From: an uncultured Collinsella sp. | GTDB taxonomy: Bacteria; Actinomycetota; Coriobacteriia; Coriobacteriales; Coriobacteriaceae | Reading direction: 5' to 3' | Assembly (NCBI GenBank): GCA_958405565.1 | Contig: CATYEN010000058.1 | Span: 1 to 13,728, forward strand | Length of the DNA stretch: 13,728 nt | Shown here: one piece after another, positions 6,668 to 13,507 of the stretch | How positions within the stretch are numbered: the stretch's first letter is position 1 | How the letters are laid out: each line of letters opens with the position of its first letter | The notes under the pieces: model-generated | The model's database searches: none | What the model saw: only the letters and a program-made list of their open reading frames with translations | Told to the model about the DNA's origin: nothing | Translations under genes and position numbers: made by a program

Positions 6668-7981
6668 TTAGTGCTCGGGAGTCAGGATCACCAGGGCATC
6701 GTGCTCAAAGGGATGCTGAGCTACGCGCACGGTGCCGTCGCCGTTATCGCGAACGGGCAGCTTGGCAATGCGCTTGGCCTCCATGTCGAGGGCCATCGCC
6801 GACCAGCCGCGCGCACTATCGAGCTTAAACGTAAGCGCCGTGGTGCGCGGCAGATAGGTGACGACACGCTCGCCGATGCGTGCCACGCGGATTGCCTCGC
6901 GCGCGTCGTCGAGCAACTCCTGTGCCGGGATAACGGCGAGGGCGTCATCGCACGCCGTGGCACCCAGGCCGGCAAGCACATGCTCGATGGCGGCAAAGTC
7001 CCACACGCCCGCAAACTGCAGGCACTCCTGCCAGCGGAACGGCATGTCGAAGCCCTCGCCCAGCACCGAGCCCTGGCTCTTGCTGGTCTGCCAGTTCCAC
7101 ACGCCATGCGCGCCGTAGGTCACGCCGGCGCTGGCGCCGGCAAGGATCGACGACCACACGCTCGCACGGCAGTCCTGCGCGGTAAAACGCCAGTACACAT
7201 TGCGCGATGCACCCATCTGCTCGTAGCAGGGCTCGGAATTGACCATCGGCTTTTTGGGATAGTTGGCGATAAAGTCCTGCGGCAGGCGCCAAGCCTCGGG
7301 CTGGCCCTCGTAATTGTGGCCGGGCTGGAACATGTAGAAGTCCAGGCGGTCCAGATACTGCGCGGGAATCGTGCGGTTGCCGCGGTTGATGTGCATGGTA
7401 CGCAGAGCCTCGGGCGCGCGCTTTGCAACCTCGTCAAGCGCATCCTCGTAATAGGCAATCGCCTCGTCACCGGCAAAGTCCGTGTCGCCCGTCACCACAT
7501 AGATGGGATCGAACTCGCCCAGGTTCTCGACGACGCGGGCAACATGGGCACGGACCTCCTCGCGCGGCATAACCTCGGCACCGCAACGCTCGGCAATCTT
7601 GGCACCCCAGGTACCGGGCACGTAGTTGCACCACATGAGTACGAGCGCCGGACGGATGCCGTGCTCGATGGCAGTGCGGCACATGGCAGCGGCGCGGTCC
7701 CAATAGGCCTGGTTGGGCTGGGACCAATCAAAGTGCACGCCATCCTCACTGGCGTAGGGCCAAATGCCCAGATCGGGGCAGCAGCGGTCCCACTGTGGCA
7801 GCGTGTTGATCTGCAACACGTTCATGCCCTGCTCGGCGCGACGGGTCAGATAGTAGTCCCAGTCGGCCTCGGCAATACTCGTAAACGCGCTCCAGCACGT
7901 GTCGGCAAACCAAAAGAACGGCTTGCCGTCGCACAAAAAGCCATCCTGACGACCGTTAACGGTCAGCTTTCCCAAACTCAT
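6668..7981 (-). CDS. Intracellular DUF4038/apiosidase-like glycoside hydrolase
   Basis: The 437-residue protein resembles the DUF4038/GH140-type TIM-barrel hydrolases, whose studied members release apiose from plant polysaccharide side chains. Recognisable blocks are GKPFFWFADTCW (19-30), the strand GMNVLQINTLP (52-62), YVVTGDTDF (161-169), PMVNSEPCYEQMG (245-257) and AGVTYGAHGVWNW (285-297). E250 in NSEP and an Asp of GDTDF (D166 or D168) are the likely catalytic carboxylates; this is inference from the family fold. A small C-terminal beta domain (about 345-437) follows. There is no signal peptide, so it should act in the cytoplasm, unlike most secreted members. Two ATGs compete: 7987 is only about 2 nt from the AAAGGA site, whereas 7981 is 7 nt away and is preferred. 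It lies downstream of the PTS gene on the same strand, with a terminator between them, so it may have its own promoter or be fed by read-through. The exact substrate is unknown. Confidence 0.8.
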   Translation of the reverse strand: MSLGKLTVNGRQDGFLCDGKPFFWFADTCWSAFTSIAEADWDYYLTRRAEQGMNVLQINTLPQWDRCCPDLGIWPYASEDGVHFDWSQPNQAYWDRAAAMCRTAIEHGIRPALVLMWCNYVPGTWGAKIAERCGAEVMPREEVRAHVARVVENLGEFDPIYVVTGDTDFAGDEAIAYYEDALDEVAKRAPEALRTMHINRGNRTIPAQYLDRLDFYMFQPGHNYEGQPEAWRLPQDFIANYPKKPMVNSEPCYEQMGASRNVYWRFTAQDCRASVWSSILAGASAGVTYGAHGVWNWQTSKSQGSVLGEGFDMPFRWQECLQFAGVWDFAAIEHVLAGLGATACDDALAVIPAQELLDDAREAIRVARIGERVVTYLPRTTALTFKLDSARGWSAMALDMEAKRIAKLPVRDNGDGTVRVAQHPFEHDALVILTPEH

Positions 7982-8117
7982 CTGCATGTCCTTTCGCTCG
8001 ACAAAGGAATTGCGAACCGGCAGAAGCTTTCGCGGTAACCCCTGGTGCAAAAGCCCCTGTCGCTTAGCAAGCCCTTGTGGGCGGGCATCTCCCGTCCCAA
8101 TCAGTCTACCTTGCAAA

Positions 8118-8151
8118 AGGGCCCCGCCGGACTTGCGCCTGACGGGGCCCT
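8118..8151 (-). terminator. Rho-independent terminator after the PTS gene
   Basis: AGGGCCCCG (8118-8126) and CGGGGCCCT (8143-8151) form a 9-bp GC-rich stem around a 16-nt loop. On the minus strand the stem runs into CCCTTTTGC, giving the T-run. It lies 40 nt beyond the PTS permease stop and about 137 nt before the next minus-strand gene, so it may end the permease transcript or reduce read-through into the hydrolase gene. Confidence 0.75.
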
Positions 8152-8191
8152 GTCGTGTAGGTAAGGTCGTAGTCGACCGAATGGCTTGGCC

Positions 8192-9619
8192 TTAGGCCTC
8201 CATCTCGGCGAGCTCCTCCTTGGAGAAGCCGGCGACGAAGACGACGGCAGCGGCGATGACAAAGGAGATTGCCATACCGACGATAGCCCAGACGGTGTTC
8301 ATCTGGCCACCCTGCAGGTAGTTGGTGAAGACCAGGAAGTTGGAGGCACCGCCGGCGAGGTAGTAGGTAACACCCATGAGGCCGGAGAACACAGCGCCGA
8401 TAGCACCACCGATGAACATACCGAACATGGTGCGACGGAAGCGCATGAGGATACCGAAGAGTGCGGGCTCGGTGACGCCGCCGGCGATGGCGGAGATGAC
8501 GTAGCCCAGAGCGAGACCCTTCTCGTCGGGGTTCTTCATCTTGAGGAAGGCACCGAAGGCGCAGCCCCAGACAGCGGCCATAGCGCAGTTGGTGGAGACG
8601 AAGACGAAGGGATCGTAGCCGGCGGCGATGATCTGAACCTGAGCGAGCAGGATGACGGGCATGTGCATGCCGCAGACCACGAAGAGCTGCCAGAAGGCGC
8701 CGAGGACGGCCATGACGAGCAGGATGCCGATGCCACCCATGTCAGCGAGACCGAAGAGGGCGTTAGCGATGAGGCTACCGATCTCGTTGCCGAGCGGGGC
8801 GAGGACGATGAAGGCGATGGGGATGGTGACGATCATGGTGCAGAACGGCGTGAAGACCGTGGAGAGCACGTCGGGCATGACCTTCTTAAAGAACTTCTCG
8901 ACGAAGTAGAGGACCGGCACCGAAAGGATGATCGGCAGGACGGACTGCTGATAGTTTGCAGCGGCGATCTGGATGCCGTAGACGGAGATGATTCCGCCGC
9001 CATCCTGGGTCGCGACGCTCACGACGGACGGGGCCATGAGGGCGCCACCGAGGAGCATGCCCAGAACCGGGGAGGCGCCGAGCTTCTTAGCAGCGGCATA
9101 GCCCAGGTAGATGGGGATAAAGGTAAACGTGGCCTCGTACAGGGTGGTGTAGAGGAACGTGTAGGTCGGGTCGGTGTCGGAAAGGACGCCGAGCATAGTG
9201 GGGCCGAGGACCGCAGCGATGGTGCGGAACAGACCGCCGGCCATGAGCAGCGGGATCAGCTGGGTCATGGAGCCCGACAGATAGTCGAGGATGATGTTGG
9301 GCAGGTTCTTGAGCTCGAACTTCTCCTTGGGAACATCGAGGTTCTCGTCGACCGCGGCACCCTGCTTGACGCCGGAGATGGCGACGAACTCGGCGAGCAC
9401 CTTGGGCACGTTCTGGCCGATGATGACCTGGAGCTGGCTGCCGGCGAACTGGCAACCCAGAACACCCTTGACCTTCTTGATCTTCTCCACGTCGGCCTTG
9501 CTGTTGTCCTTGAGCGTCAGACGCAGGCGCGTCATGCAGTTGGTGGCGACGGTGACGTTCTCCGCACCGCCCACGAGCTCGAGGACATCGGTGGCAATCT
9601 GCTTGTTATCTACTGCCAT
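8192..9619 (-). CDS. PTS beta-glucoside-family EIIBC permease
   Basis: The 475-residue membrane protein phosphorylates and imports a sugar, probably a beta-glucoside. The EIIB domain (about residues 1-90) contains NVTVATNCMTRLRLTLKD, with C28 as the phosphocysteine. The EIIC domain (about 110-460) has many hydrophobic segments and the signature GVTEPALFG starting at G381, in which E384 and P385 are the conserved pair. It ends at residue 475 with no EIIA domain, so it is shorter than three-domain BglF-type proteins and needs an EIIA made elsewhere. The ATG at 9619 follows GGAGGGG at about 5 nt and gives the usual EIIB start; an ATG 15 nt upstream lacks such a site. It is transcribed away from the esterase gene at 10110 and shares a palindrome-rich regulatory region with it. 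A GH1 6-phospho-beta-glucosidase at the right edge fits the same pathway. Exact sugar specificity cannot be read. Confidence 0.9.
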   Translation of the reverse strand: MAVDNKQIATDVLELVGGAENVTVATNCMTRLRLTLKDNSKADVEKIKKVKGVLGCQFAGSQLQVIIGQNVPKVLAEFVAISGVKQGAAVDENLDVPKEKFELKNLPNIILDYLSGSMTQLIPLLMAGGLFRTIAAVLGPTMLGVLSDTDPTYTFLYTTLYEATFTFIPIYLGYAAAKKLGASPVLGMLLGGALMAPSVVSVATQDGGGIISVYGIQIAAANYQQSVLPIILSVPVLYFVEKFFKKVMPDVLSTVFTPFCTMIVTIPIAFIVLAPLGNEIGSLIANALFGLADMGGIGILLVMAVLGAFWQLFVVCGMHMPVILLAQVQIIAAGYDPFVFVSTNCAMAAVWGCAFGAFLKMKNPDEKGLALGYVISAIAGGVTEPALFGILMRFRRTMFGMFIGGAIGAVFSGLMGVTYYLAGGASNFLVFTNYLQGGQMNTVWAIVGMAISFVIAAAVVFVAGFSKEELAEMEA

Positions 9620-9640
9620 GGGACCCCTCCCCATATCTTC

Positions 9641-9670
9641 GTGTGCCTACTCGTTTGGGCGTAGGCACGC
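9641..9670 (-). promoter_or_regulatory. Stem-loop in the 5' leader of the PTS mRNA
   Basis: GTGTGCCTAC (9641-9650) and GTAGGCACGC (9661-9670) pair over 10 bp with one G-T pair and a 10-nt loop. It sits about 21 nt upstream of the permease start codon. It does not match the RAT sequence of BglG/LicT antitermination and no terminator overlaps it, so I regard it only as a leader structure that may affect stability or translation. Confidence 0.4.
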
Positions 9671-9683
9671 CTTTGGCTCGGCG

Positions 9684-9689
9684 ACTATA
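9684..9689 (-). promoter_or_regulatory. Candidate -10 of the PTS promoter
   Basis: On the minus strand this reads TATAGT, one mismatch from TATAAT. At a 17-nt spacing the -35 would read AGGGTT, which is poor, so activation may be needed if this is the promoter. The palindrome at 9726-9742 would then lie about 50-65 nt upstream of the start of transcription. Confidence 0.35.
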
Positions 9690-9725
9690 ACCCCTTACGG
9701 CTGCCGAACCCTTGGATACGCTGTC

Positions 9726-9742
9726 GTAAACAATGTGTTTAC
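9726..9742. promoter_or_regulatory. Operator-like palindrome 1 (PTS side)
   Basis: GTAAACAATGTGTTTAC has perfect 7-nt half-sites, GTAAACA and TGTTTAC, around a 3-nt centre. Two more GTTTAC half-sites follow at 9748-9753 and 9762-9767, and others at 9888-9893 and 10005-10010. The symmetry and the TAAAC/GTTTA core are of the kind bound by dimeric sugar regulators such as LacI-family proteins; the regulator is not encoded in this window. Confidence 0.6.
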
Positions 9743-9962
9743 TGAACGTTTACGGGCTTTAGTTTACACGGAACGTCTAATTTGTGGCAATTTTGCCGTT
9801 TGCCGTCCGGTGAACGGTAGGAAATCAGGGGTGAACGTATTTGAATGGCAGGGGATTGCCTATTTGCTGCATTATCGCTATATGGCTGTTTACGTGGTCT
9901 TTTACTTTGACTGACGCCTCAGCATTTTGCTTACTCGTCAACAAAAGACCTGATAGATAGTG

Positions 9963-9978
9963 CTAAACGACTGTTTAG
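9963..9978. promoter_or_regulatory. Operator-like palindrome 2 (middle of the divergent region)
   Basis: CTAAACGACTGTTTAG has 6-nt half-sites CTAAAC and GTTTAG separated by 4 nt. It shares its half-site with the perfect palindrome at 10047-10060 and most of it with 9726-9742. It lies upstream of the candidate esterase -35. From 9770 to 9960 I see no gene and no other clear signal. Confidence 0.55.
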
Positions 9979-10005
9979 TAGTTTGTTGAGTGTTCATTTA
10001 GACCG

Positions 10006-10035
10006 TTTACCGAGTTTATCAGCCTGTTCTCTAAT
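10006..10035 (+). promoter_or_regulatory. Candidate promoter of the esterase gene
   Basis: TTTACC (10006-10011) as -35 and TCTAAT (10030-10035) as -10 are 18 nt apart; the -10 matches TATAAT at five of six positions. Transcription would begin near 10042, just before the perfect palindrome at 10047-10060, which would then block early elongation or polymerase binding when occupied. Position and spacing support it, but it is a by-eye assignment. Confidence 0.45.
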
Positions 10036-10046
10036 TCTGCATTACA

Positions 10047-10060
10047 CTAAACATGTTTAG
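10047..10060. promoter_or_regulatory. Operator-like palindrome 3 (esterase side, perfect)
   Basis: CTAAACATGTTTAG is a perfect 14-bp palindrome. It lies 50 nt before the esterase start codon and directly downstream of the candidate promoter, a classical repressor position. It matches the half-sites of palindromes 1 and 2, suggesting one regulator for the divergent PTS and esterase genes. Confidence 0.65.
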
Positions 10061-10109
10061 ATTGTATTGCCGCAAGTGCCTGCCGCACGCGGCGCAAGGG
10101 AGGCAGCTT

Positions 10110-11447
10110 ATGGAACTCAAATCGTGCACCTACGCAACCGTCACCAGCTTGGGTGACTTTGGCCCCTGGATCAGCAAGGTCGTGCTCGATTTGCCGTGCA
10201 CCGTGCGCACCAATGACGTCGACGCGAACTCCTTCCATATATATGTAGAGCGCCACGAGCGCTCGGGCGAGGTCCTGATGCGCAAGGAGCGCGGCGCCGA
10301 CCACGCCGCGCCTTCCGTGGGCTACGTCGACGTGCTCGCCGCCTACCCGTGCGACGAAAACGGCCGCAAGCTCGCCTTTGGCACCCACGTGGCGCTCGAG
10401 GTCGCCGAGCAGCGCCTGACCAAGACCATCGAGGGCGGCGTGATGGGCTCGCGCATGCTCGATGACCAGCTGCGCATCACGCAGCTCGCAGCCCTTCCCG
10501 GCAACGACGGCGACGACCCCACCTGCGGCCTGATCTTCGACGCCTGCCGCGGCGACATCTGCCCTGCGCTCAAGGGCTGGAGCAATGCCACGCAAAAGAC
10601 CGCTGTCAACGGCATCGCACTCGAGTACGGCTTCTTTGAGCCGAGCTTTAAGGCCGAGGACTCGGCATGCTTCAATCCCTTCGCGCCCGAGGCCACAGTC
10701 GTGCCCCAAAAGGCCCCGCTCGTGGTGTATCTGCACGGCGCCGGCGAGGGCAAGGGCTCCACGCAGGGCGAGGGCGCCACGCGCGCCTATATCGGCAACC
10801 GCGTGACGGCCATCAGCCAGGCGCAGATTCAGCGCTATTTTGGCGGCTTTGCTTGGGTGCTCGTGCCGCAGTCGCCCACATTTTGGATGGACAACGGCGT
10901 CGAGCAGCTCGGCCACTCCAACCAGAGCATCTACTCCCCCGTGCTCAAGGCGCTCATTGACGAGTTTGTCGCCGAGCACGCCGACCGCATCGACACCGAC
11001 CGCATCGTGGTCGCCGGCCTGTCCAACGGCGGCTTTATGACGCTGCGCCTGTGCGCCGACTACCCCGATTTCTTCGCCGCGGGCCTTCCCTGCTGCGCGC
11101 CGTGGTACAACGCCACGGACGAGGACGTCGCCGCCCTGGTCAAGACGCCGCTGTGGTTTACGCACTCCAAGGGCGATGAGCTCGTGTCTCCGCAGGAGAC
11201 CGTGCTGCCGCTCACGGCTCGTCTGCGCGCTGCCGGCGCCAACGTGCACCTCACGTACTTTAGCCATGTCGAGGACCTGACCGGGCGCTACCGCGAGGCC
11301 GACGGCTCGCCCAAGAAGACGTTCAACCACGGCGTGTGGATCCACCAATTCAACGACCTGTGTTATCAAGACTTCGACGGGGGCAACGTACTCATCGACG
11401 GCGAGCCGGTGGGCTGCTGGGAGTGGTCGGCCAGGGTCGACAGGTAA
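10110..11447 (+). CDS. Cytoplasmic alpha/beta-hydrolase esterase (prolyl-oligopeptidase/feruloyl-esterase-like)
   Basis: The 445-residue protein looks like a serine hydrolase with an N-terminal accessory domain (about 1-190) and an alpha/beta-hydrolase domain (about 195-440). Visible catalytic features are the oxyanion-hole strand VVYLHGAGEGKG (H209), the nucleophile elbow GLSNGG with S305, D356 in SKGDEL and H407 in NHGVW, in the canonical Ser-Asp-His order. Such proteins hydrolyse esters, for example acyl groups on sugars or phenolics, or less often peptides; substrate is inferred only. There is no signal peptide, so it acts inside the cell. An ATG at 10053 lies inside the operator palindrome and lacks a ribosome site; the ATG at 10110 follows AAGGGAGG at 6 nt and is the real start. 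It diverges from the PTS permease gene, and the shared palindromes tie it to the same sugar response. A very long hairpin begins 12 nt after its stop. Confidence 0.82.
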   Translation: MELKSCTYATVTSLGDFGPWISKVVLDLPCTVRTNDVDANSFHIYVERHERSGEVLMRKERGADHAAPSVGYVDVLAAYPCDENGRKLAFGTHVALEVAEQRLTKTIEGGVMGSRMLDDQLRITQLAALPGNDGDDPTCGLIFDACRGDICPALKGWSNATQKTAVNGIALEYGFFEPSFKAEDSACFNPFAPEATVVPQKAPLVVYLHGAGEGKGSTQGEGATRAYIGNRVTAISQAQIQRYFGGFAWVLVPQSPTFWMDNGVEQLGHSNQSIYSPVLKALIDEFVAEHADRIDTDRIVVAGLSNGGFMTLRLCADYPDFFAAGLPCCAPWYNATDEDVAALVKTPLWFTHSKGDELVSPQETVLPLTARLRAAGANVHLTYFSHVEDLTGRYREADGSPKKTFNHGVWIHQFNDLCYQDFDGGNVLIDGEPVGCWEWSARVDR

Positions 11448-11458
11448 ACCATCCCATC

Positions 11459-11581
11459 GCGGGGGCCGGGGTTTAGTTTTGCAAACGTCCTCGGGCATGC
11501 ATGGGCTGGCGCTTTGCGCTTCGCGCTGCGCCTGCCCATGCCCCCTGCGGAATGTTTGCAAAACTAAACCCCGGTCCCCGC
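11459..11581. repeat. 123-nt nested hairpin between the esterase and DUF1593 genes
   Basis: The outer arms 11459-11486 and 11554-11581 pair over 28 positions with one G-T pair; 21 of these (11466-11486 with 11554-11574) are perfect and include GTTTAGTTTTGCAAAC. Inside, 11500-11512 pairs with 11528-11540 (12 of 13), and GCGC-TTC-GCGC (11516-11526) makes a third stem. There is no T-run after the outer stem on either strand, so it is not an ordinary terminator. The rest of the gap to the next gene (11582-11709) shows nothing clear beyond the ribosome site. Confidence 0.85.
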
Positions 11582-11709
11582 TGCGTTGACGTTGCTGAGA
11601 CCCTGGCCGGCCGCTTCCGGCGGCACGCCGGGTCGGTGGCGATGAGGGCGTGGGTCCCGTCTTGCCTTGCGCGTAACTGGCTGAAATGATTTTGGTTGGA
11701 GCTGTTCTT

Positions 11710-13221
11710 ATGTCCCAGAATTTGACTCGGGTGATTGTTACTACTGATATGGAAGTCGATGATATGAACTCGCTCGTTCATTTGGCTCTGTATCTTAACT
11801 TGCTTGACGTGCAGGCTGTGGTGTATACGGCTTCGCAGTATCACTTTCTTGGGGATGGCGTGCATACGCTGGGCGAGGTGAATCCGCATTGGCGGACCAA
11901 GGGGCGTCGTTCCTATGAGTGGGATGTTGTGCCTCATGAGCCTGATCCGCTGGCTGGGGAGCTTCTTGAGTATCGGCCGTTTCCTGAGCATTGGATTGAG
12001 AGTCTTTGGAGCAACGAGTATGCTCAAGCTTGGCCGCAGCTGCAGGCGAATGCGGCCGCTGCCGGTGAGCCGCCGTTTCCCTCGCCTGCTCAGATGATTG
12101 AGCGTACGTTTGTAGGCAATGTTGCCTTTGAAGGTGATGTGCGTGAGGAGACTGACGGTTCTCGCGTGATTGCTCAGGCTATTTTGGATGATGATCCGCG
12201 CACGCTTTGGTTGCTCAGTTGGGGCGGCATGAACACGATCGTTCGCGCCCTGATGAGTATTGCTGAGCGATATCGCGATACGCCTGAGTGGCCTTCTGTG
12301 CAGCAGCGTGTCTATCAGAAGGTGCGTGTGATGGGCGTTGCCGATGGCGTGGGGCAGGACAATTCTTGGCTCGACCATGGACGCGAGCTCTTTCCCGAGC
12401 TCATCTTTTGGTGCGTGCCCTATATGTATGGCGGCTATGTCGATGCCAAGACAGCTCAGCCCGATACGCTGCCGCTGTTTAAGGCTCCCTGGCCTGCACA
12501 GAACCTCACCCAAGGCAACGGCCCCCTCATGGCGCGCTACATGCTCTATGGCGACGGCAAGGTCTACGAAAACGAGCCCGAGCGCTTTCAGTTTGGCAAG
12601 CATGCCCGTCTGGATTGGGGTCTAGAAGGCATACCCGCGATGCAGTTTGAGCGCGGCGACTTTATGGCCGAAGGCGACAGCATGACCTATATTCCGCTGC
12701 TGCCGTTTGGCCTACGCGGCATCGATGACCGCGACTTCGACACGCTGCTCGGCCGCATGTTTCTTGATGGGCATCCCGATGCGGACGCACCCGCCGGTTT
12801 TGCCGCCATCGGCACGCCCGCAGGCGACAACCCCAATCCCTATCTGCGCGCCTATCAGGAAGACTTTGCCGCCCGTGCGCAATGGTGCGCCCATGATCCG
12901 GCGGCTTGCTCGCATCCGGCACATGTTGTCGAGGTCACGGCCGACCGCAGCGCCGCAGCCGGCGAGCGCGTCGCCCTTGCGGCGACCATCGTCGACCCCG
13001 ACGGCAAGGGCTTTGACGCACATTGGGATGTCGCCATGGGACCATCGAGCTATGCGGGCGCTCAGGACCTGTCACTGTGGCAGGAATGCGCCGCGATCGC
13101 TGCCTTCACCGTGCCCGCCGATGCGCAACCCGGCGACCGCTTCGTGCTCACGCTCAGCGTTAAAACCCAAGCCGAGCGCCCCTGCACCCGCTACGCCCAG
13201 GTCGCCATCACCGTCGCGTAG
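11710..13221 (+). CDS. DUF1593 nucleoside-hydrolase-like protein with C-terminal Ig-like domain
   Basis: The 503-residue protein matches the DUF1593 type, a nucleoside-hydrolase-like fold joined to a C-terminal beta-sandwich as in Sde182-like proteins. TTDMEVDDMNSL (residues 11-22; D13, D17, D18) corresponds to the metal-binding acidic N-terminal motif of nucleoside hydrolases. LWLLSWGGMNTIVRAL, GVADGVGQDNSW and AEGDSMTYIPLLPFGL are other blocks I associate with the family. Residues about 420-503 (HVVEVTADRS to the end) form the Ig-like domain. The activity is unproven; hydrolysis of a furanoside or N-/O-glycoside is plausible. There is no signal peptide, although characterised relatives are secreted. 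The ATG at 11710 has GGAG 8 nt upstream, so it is preferred to the one at 11686. Third codon positions change sharply within the gene: T-rich to about 12360, C-rich after it. It runs convergent to the GH1 gene. Confidence 0.78.
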   Translation: MSQNLTRVIVTTDMEVDDMNSLVHLALYLNLLDVQAVVYTASQYHFLGDGVHTLGEVNPHWRTKGRRSYEWDVVPHEPDPLAGELLEYRPFPEHWIESLWSNEYAQAWPQLQANAAAAGEPPFPSPAQMIERTFVGNVAFEGDVREETDGSRVIAQAILDDDPRTLWLLSWGGMNTIVRALMSIAERYRDTPEWPSVQQRVYQKVRVMGVADGVGQDNSWLDHGRELFPELIFWCVPYMYGGYVDAKTAQPDTLPLFKAPWPAQNLTQGNGPLMARYMLYGDGKVYENEPERFQFGKHARLDWGLEGIPAMQFERGDFMAEGDSMTYIPLLPFGLRGIDDRDFDTLLGRMFLDGHPDADAPAGFAAIGTPAGDNPNPYLRAYQEDFAARAQWCAHDPAACSHPAHVVEVTADRSAAAGERVALAATIVDPDGKGFDAHWDVAMGPSSYAGAQDLSLWQECAAIAAFTVPADAQPGDRFVLTLSVKTQAERPCTRYAQVAITVA

Positions 13222-13237
13222 CGGTCGGGGTAGCTAA

Positions 13238-13309
13238 TTTGGGACGGGGCTTTTTTGACTACCCTAGCAACCAGCCAGGCAAAAGTAGTCAAAAAAGCCC
13301 CGTCCCAAA
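13238..13309. repeat. 25-bp perfect inverted repeat after the DUF1593 gene
   Basis: The arms 13238-13262 and 13285-13309 are perfect complements over 25 bp, with core GGGACGGGGC, T6 and GACTAC, around a 22-nt loop. It starts 16 nt after the stop at 13221. The T6 run lies inside the arm rather than after it, so it may terminate transcription by a shorter sub-stem or be a mobile palindromic repeat. Confidence 0.8.
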
Positions 13310-13325
13310 ATGACTGGCGTGGCGA

Positions 13326-13355
13326 CTCGTCGTTTAAGGACTAGTCGTTTAAGAA
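13326..13355. repeat. Two 15-nt tandem repeats around CGTTTAAG
   Basis: CTCGTCGTTTAAGGA (13326-13340) is followed directly by CTAGTCGTTTAAGAA (13341-13355), 13 of 15 identical. The second copy also forms part of an imperfect hairpin (13337-13349 with 13363-13379) whose loop contains GAACGTCCCC, and GAACGTCCCCAA recurs at 39-50. Confidence 0.55.
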
Positions 13356-13389
13356 CGTCCCCAACGACCGCTGAGTCCTGTTCCCTTTC

Positions 13390-13439
13390 ACTTCTTTTGC
13401 AAGTTTTAACTTCTTTTGCTTTCTTTCACTTCTTTTAAC
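13390..13439. repeat. Pyrimidine-rich 19-nt-period repeat
   Basis: ACTTCTTTT occurs at 13390, 13409 and 13428, exactly 19 nt apart; the intervening sequence is also T/C-rich but only partly conserved. It lies between the convergent DUF1593 and GH1 genes, immediately beyond the GH1 terminator. No gene is visible in 13222-13507. Confidence 0.6.
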
Positions 13440-13479
13440 AAAACGCCCGGCGAGCGCAAACTGCTCGCCGGGCGTTTTG
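13439..13479 (-). terminator. Strong terminator of the GH1 gene
   Basis: The arms 13439-13455 and 13463-13479 form a perfect 17-bp stem (CAAAACGCCCGGCGAGC) with a 7-nt loop. On the minus strand the GC-rich core is followed by TTTTGTTAAAA; on the plus strand by TTTTGG. It lies 29 nt beyond the GH1 stop and can work for both convergent genes. Confidence 0.85.
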
Positions 13480-13507
13480 GTTAGCAGGCCATGATTGTTG
13501 GGAAAGC

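Noticed and set aside
6602..8038. 478-codon open frame on the plus strand over the apiosidase-like gene
   Set aside because: Antisense to a recognisable hydrolase; no domain and no ribosome site.
8186..9664. Long open frame on the plus strand, antisense to the PTS permease
   Set aside because: It mirrors a clear EIIBC gene; its product is a low-complexity Asp/Glu/Gly/His-rich sequence with no domain, as expected from the complement of a GC-biased gene.
9641..9670. RAT/antiterminator of a BglG-type system before the PTS gene
   Set aside because: The stem does not match the RAT sequence, there is no overlapping terminator, and no BglG-like gene is nearby.
10047..11561. 504-codon open frame on the minus strand over the esterase gene
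   Set aside because: The plus strand has a complete catalytic triad and strong ribosome site; the antisense product has no recognisable motif and runs into the 123-nt hairpin.
11473..12603. 376-codon minus-strand open frame over the 5' half of the DUF1593 gene
   Set aside because: It begins inside a clear family gene and ends in the hairpin; its length comes from the T-ending codons of the sense gene, not from coding.
13390..13439. CRISPR-like spaced repeat
   Set aside because: Only three 9-nt matches with 10-nt gaps; far too short for CRISPR repeats and spacers, and no cas genes.
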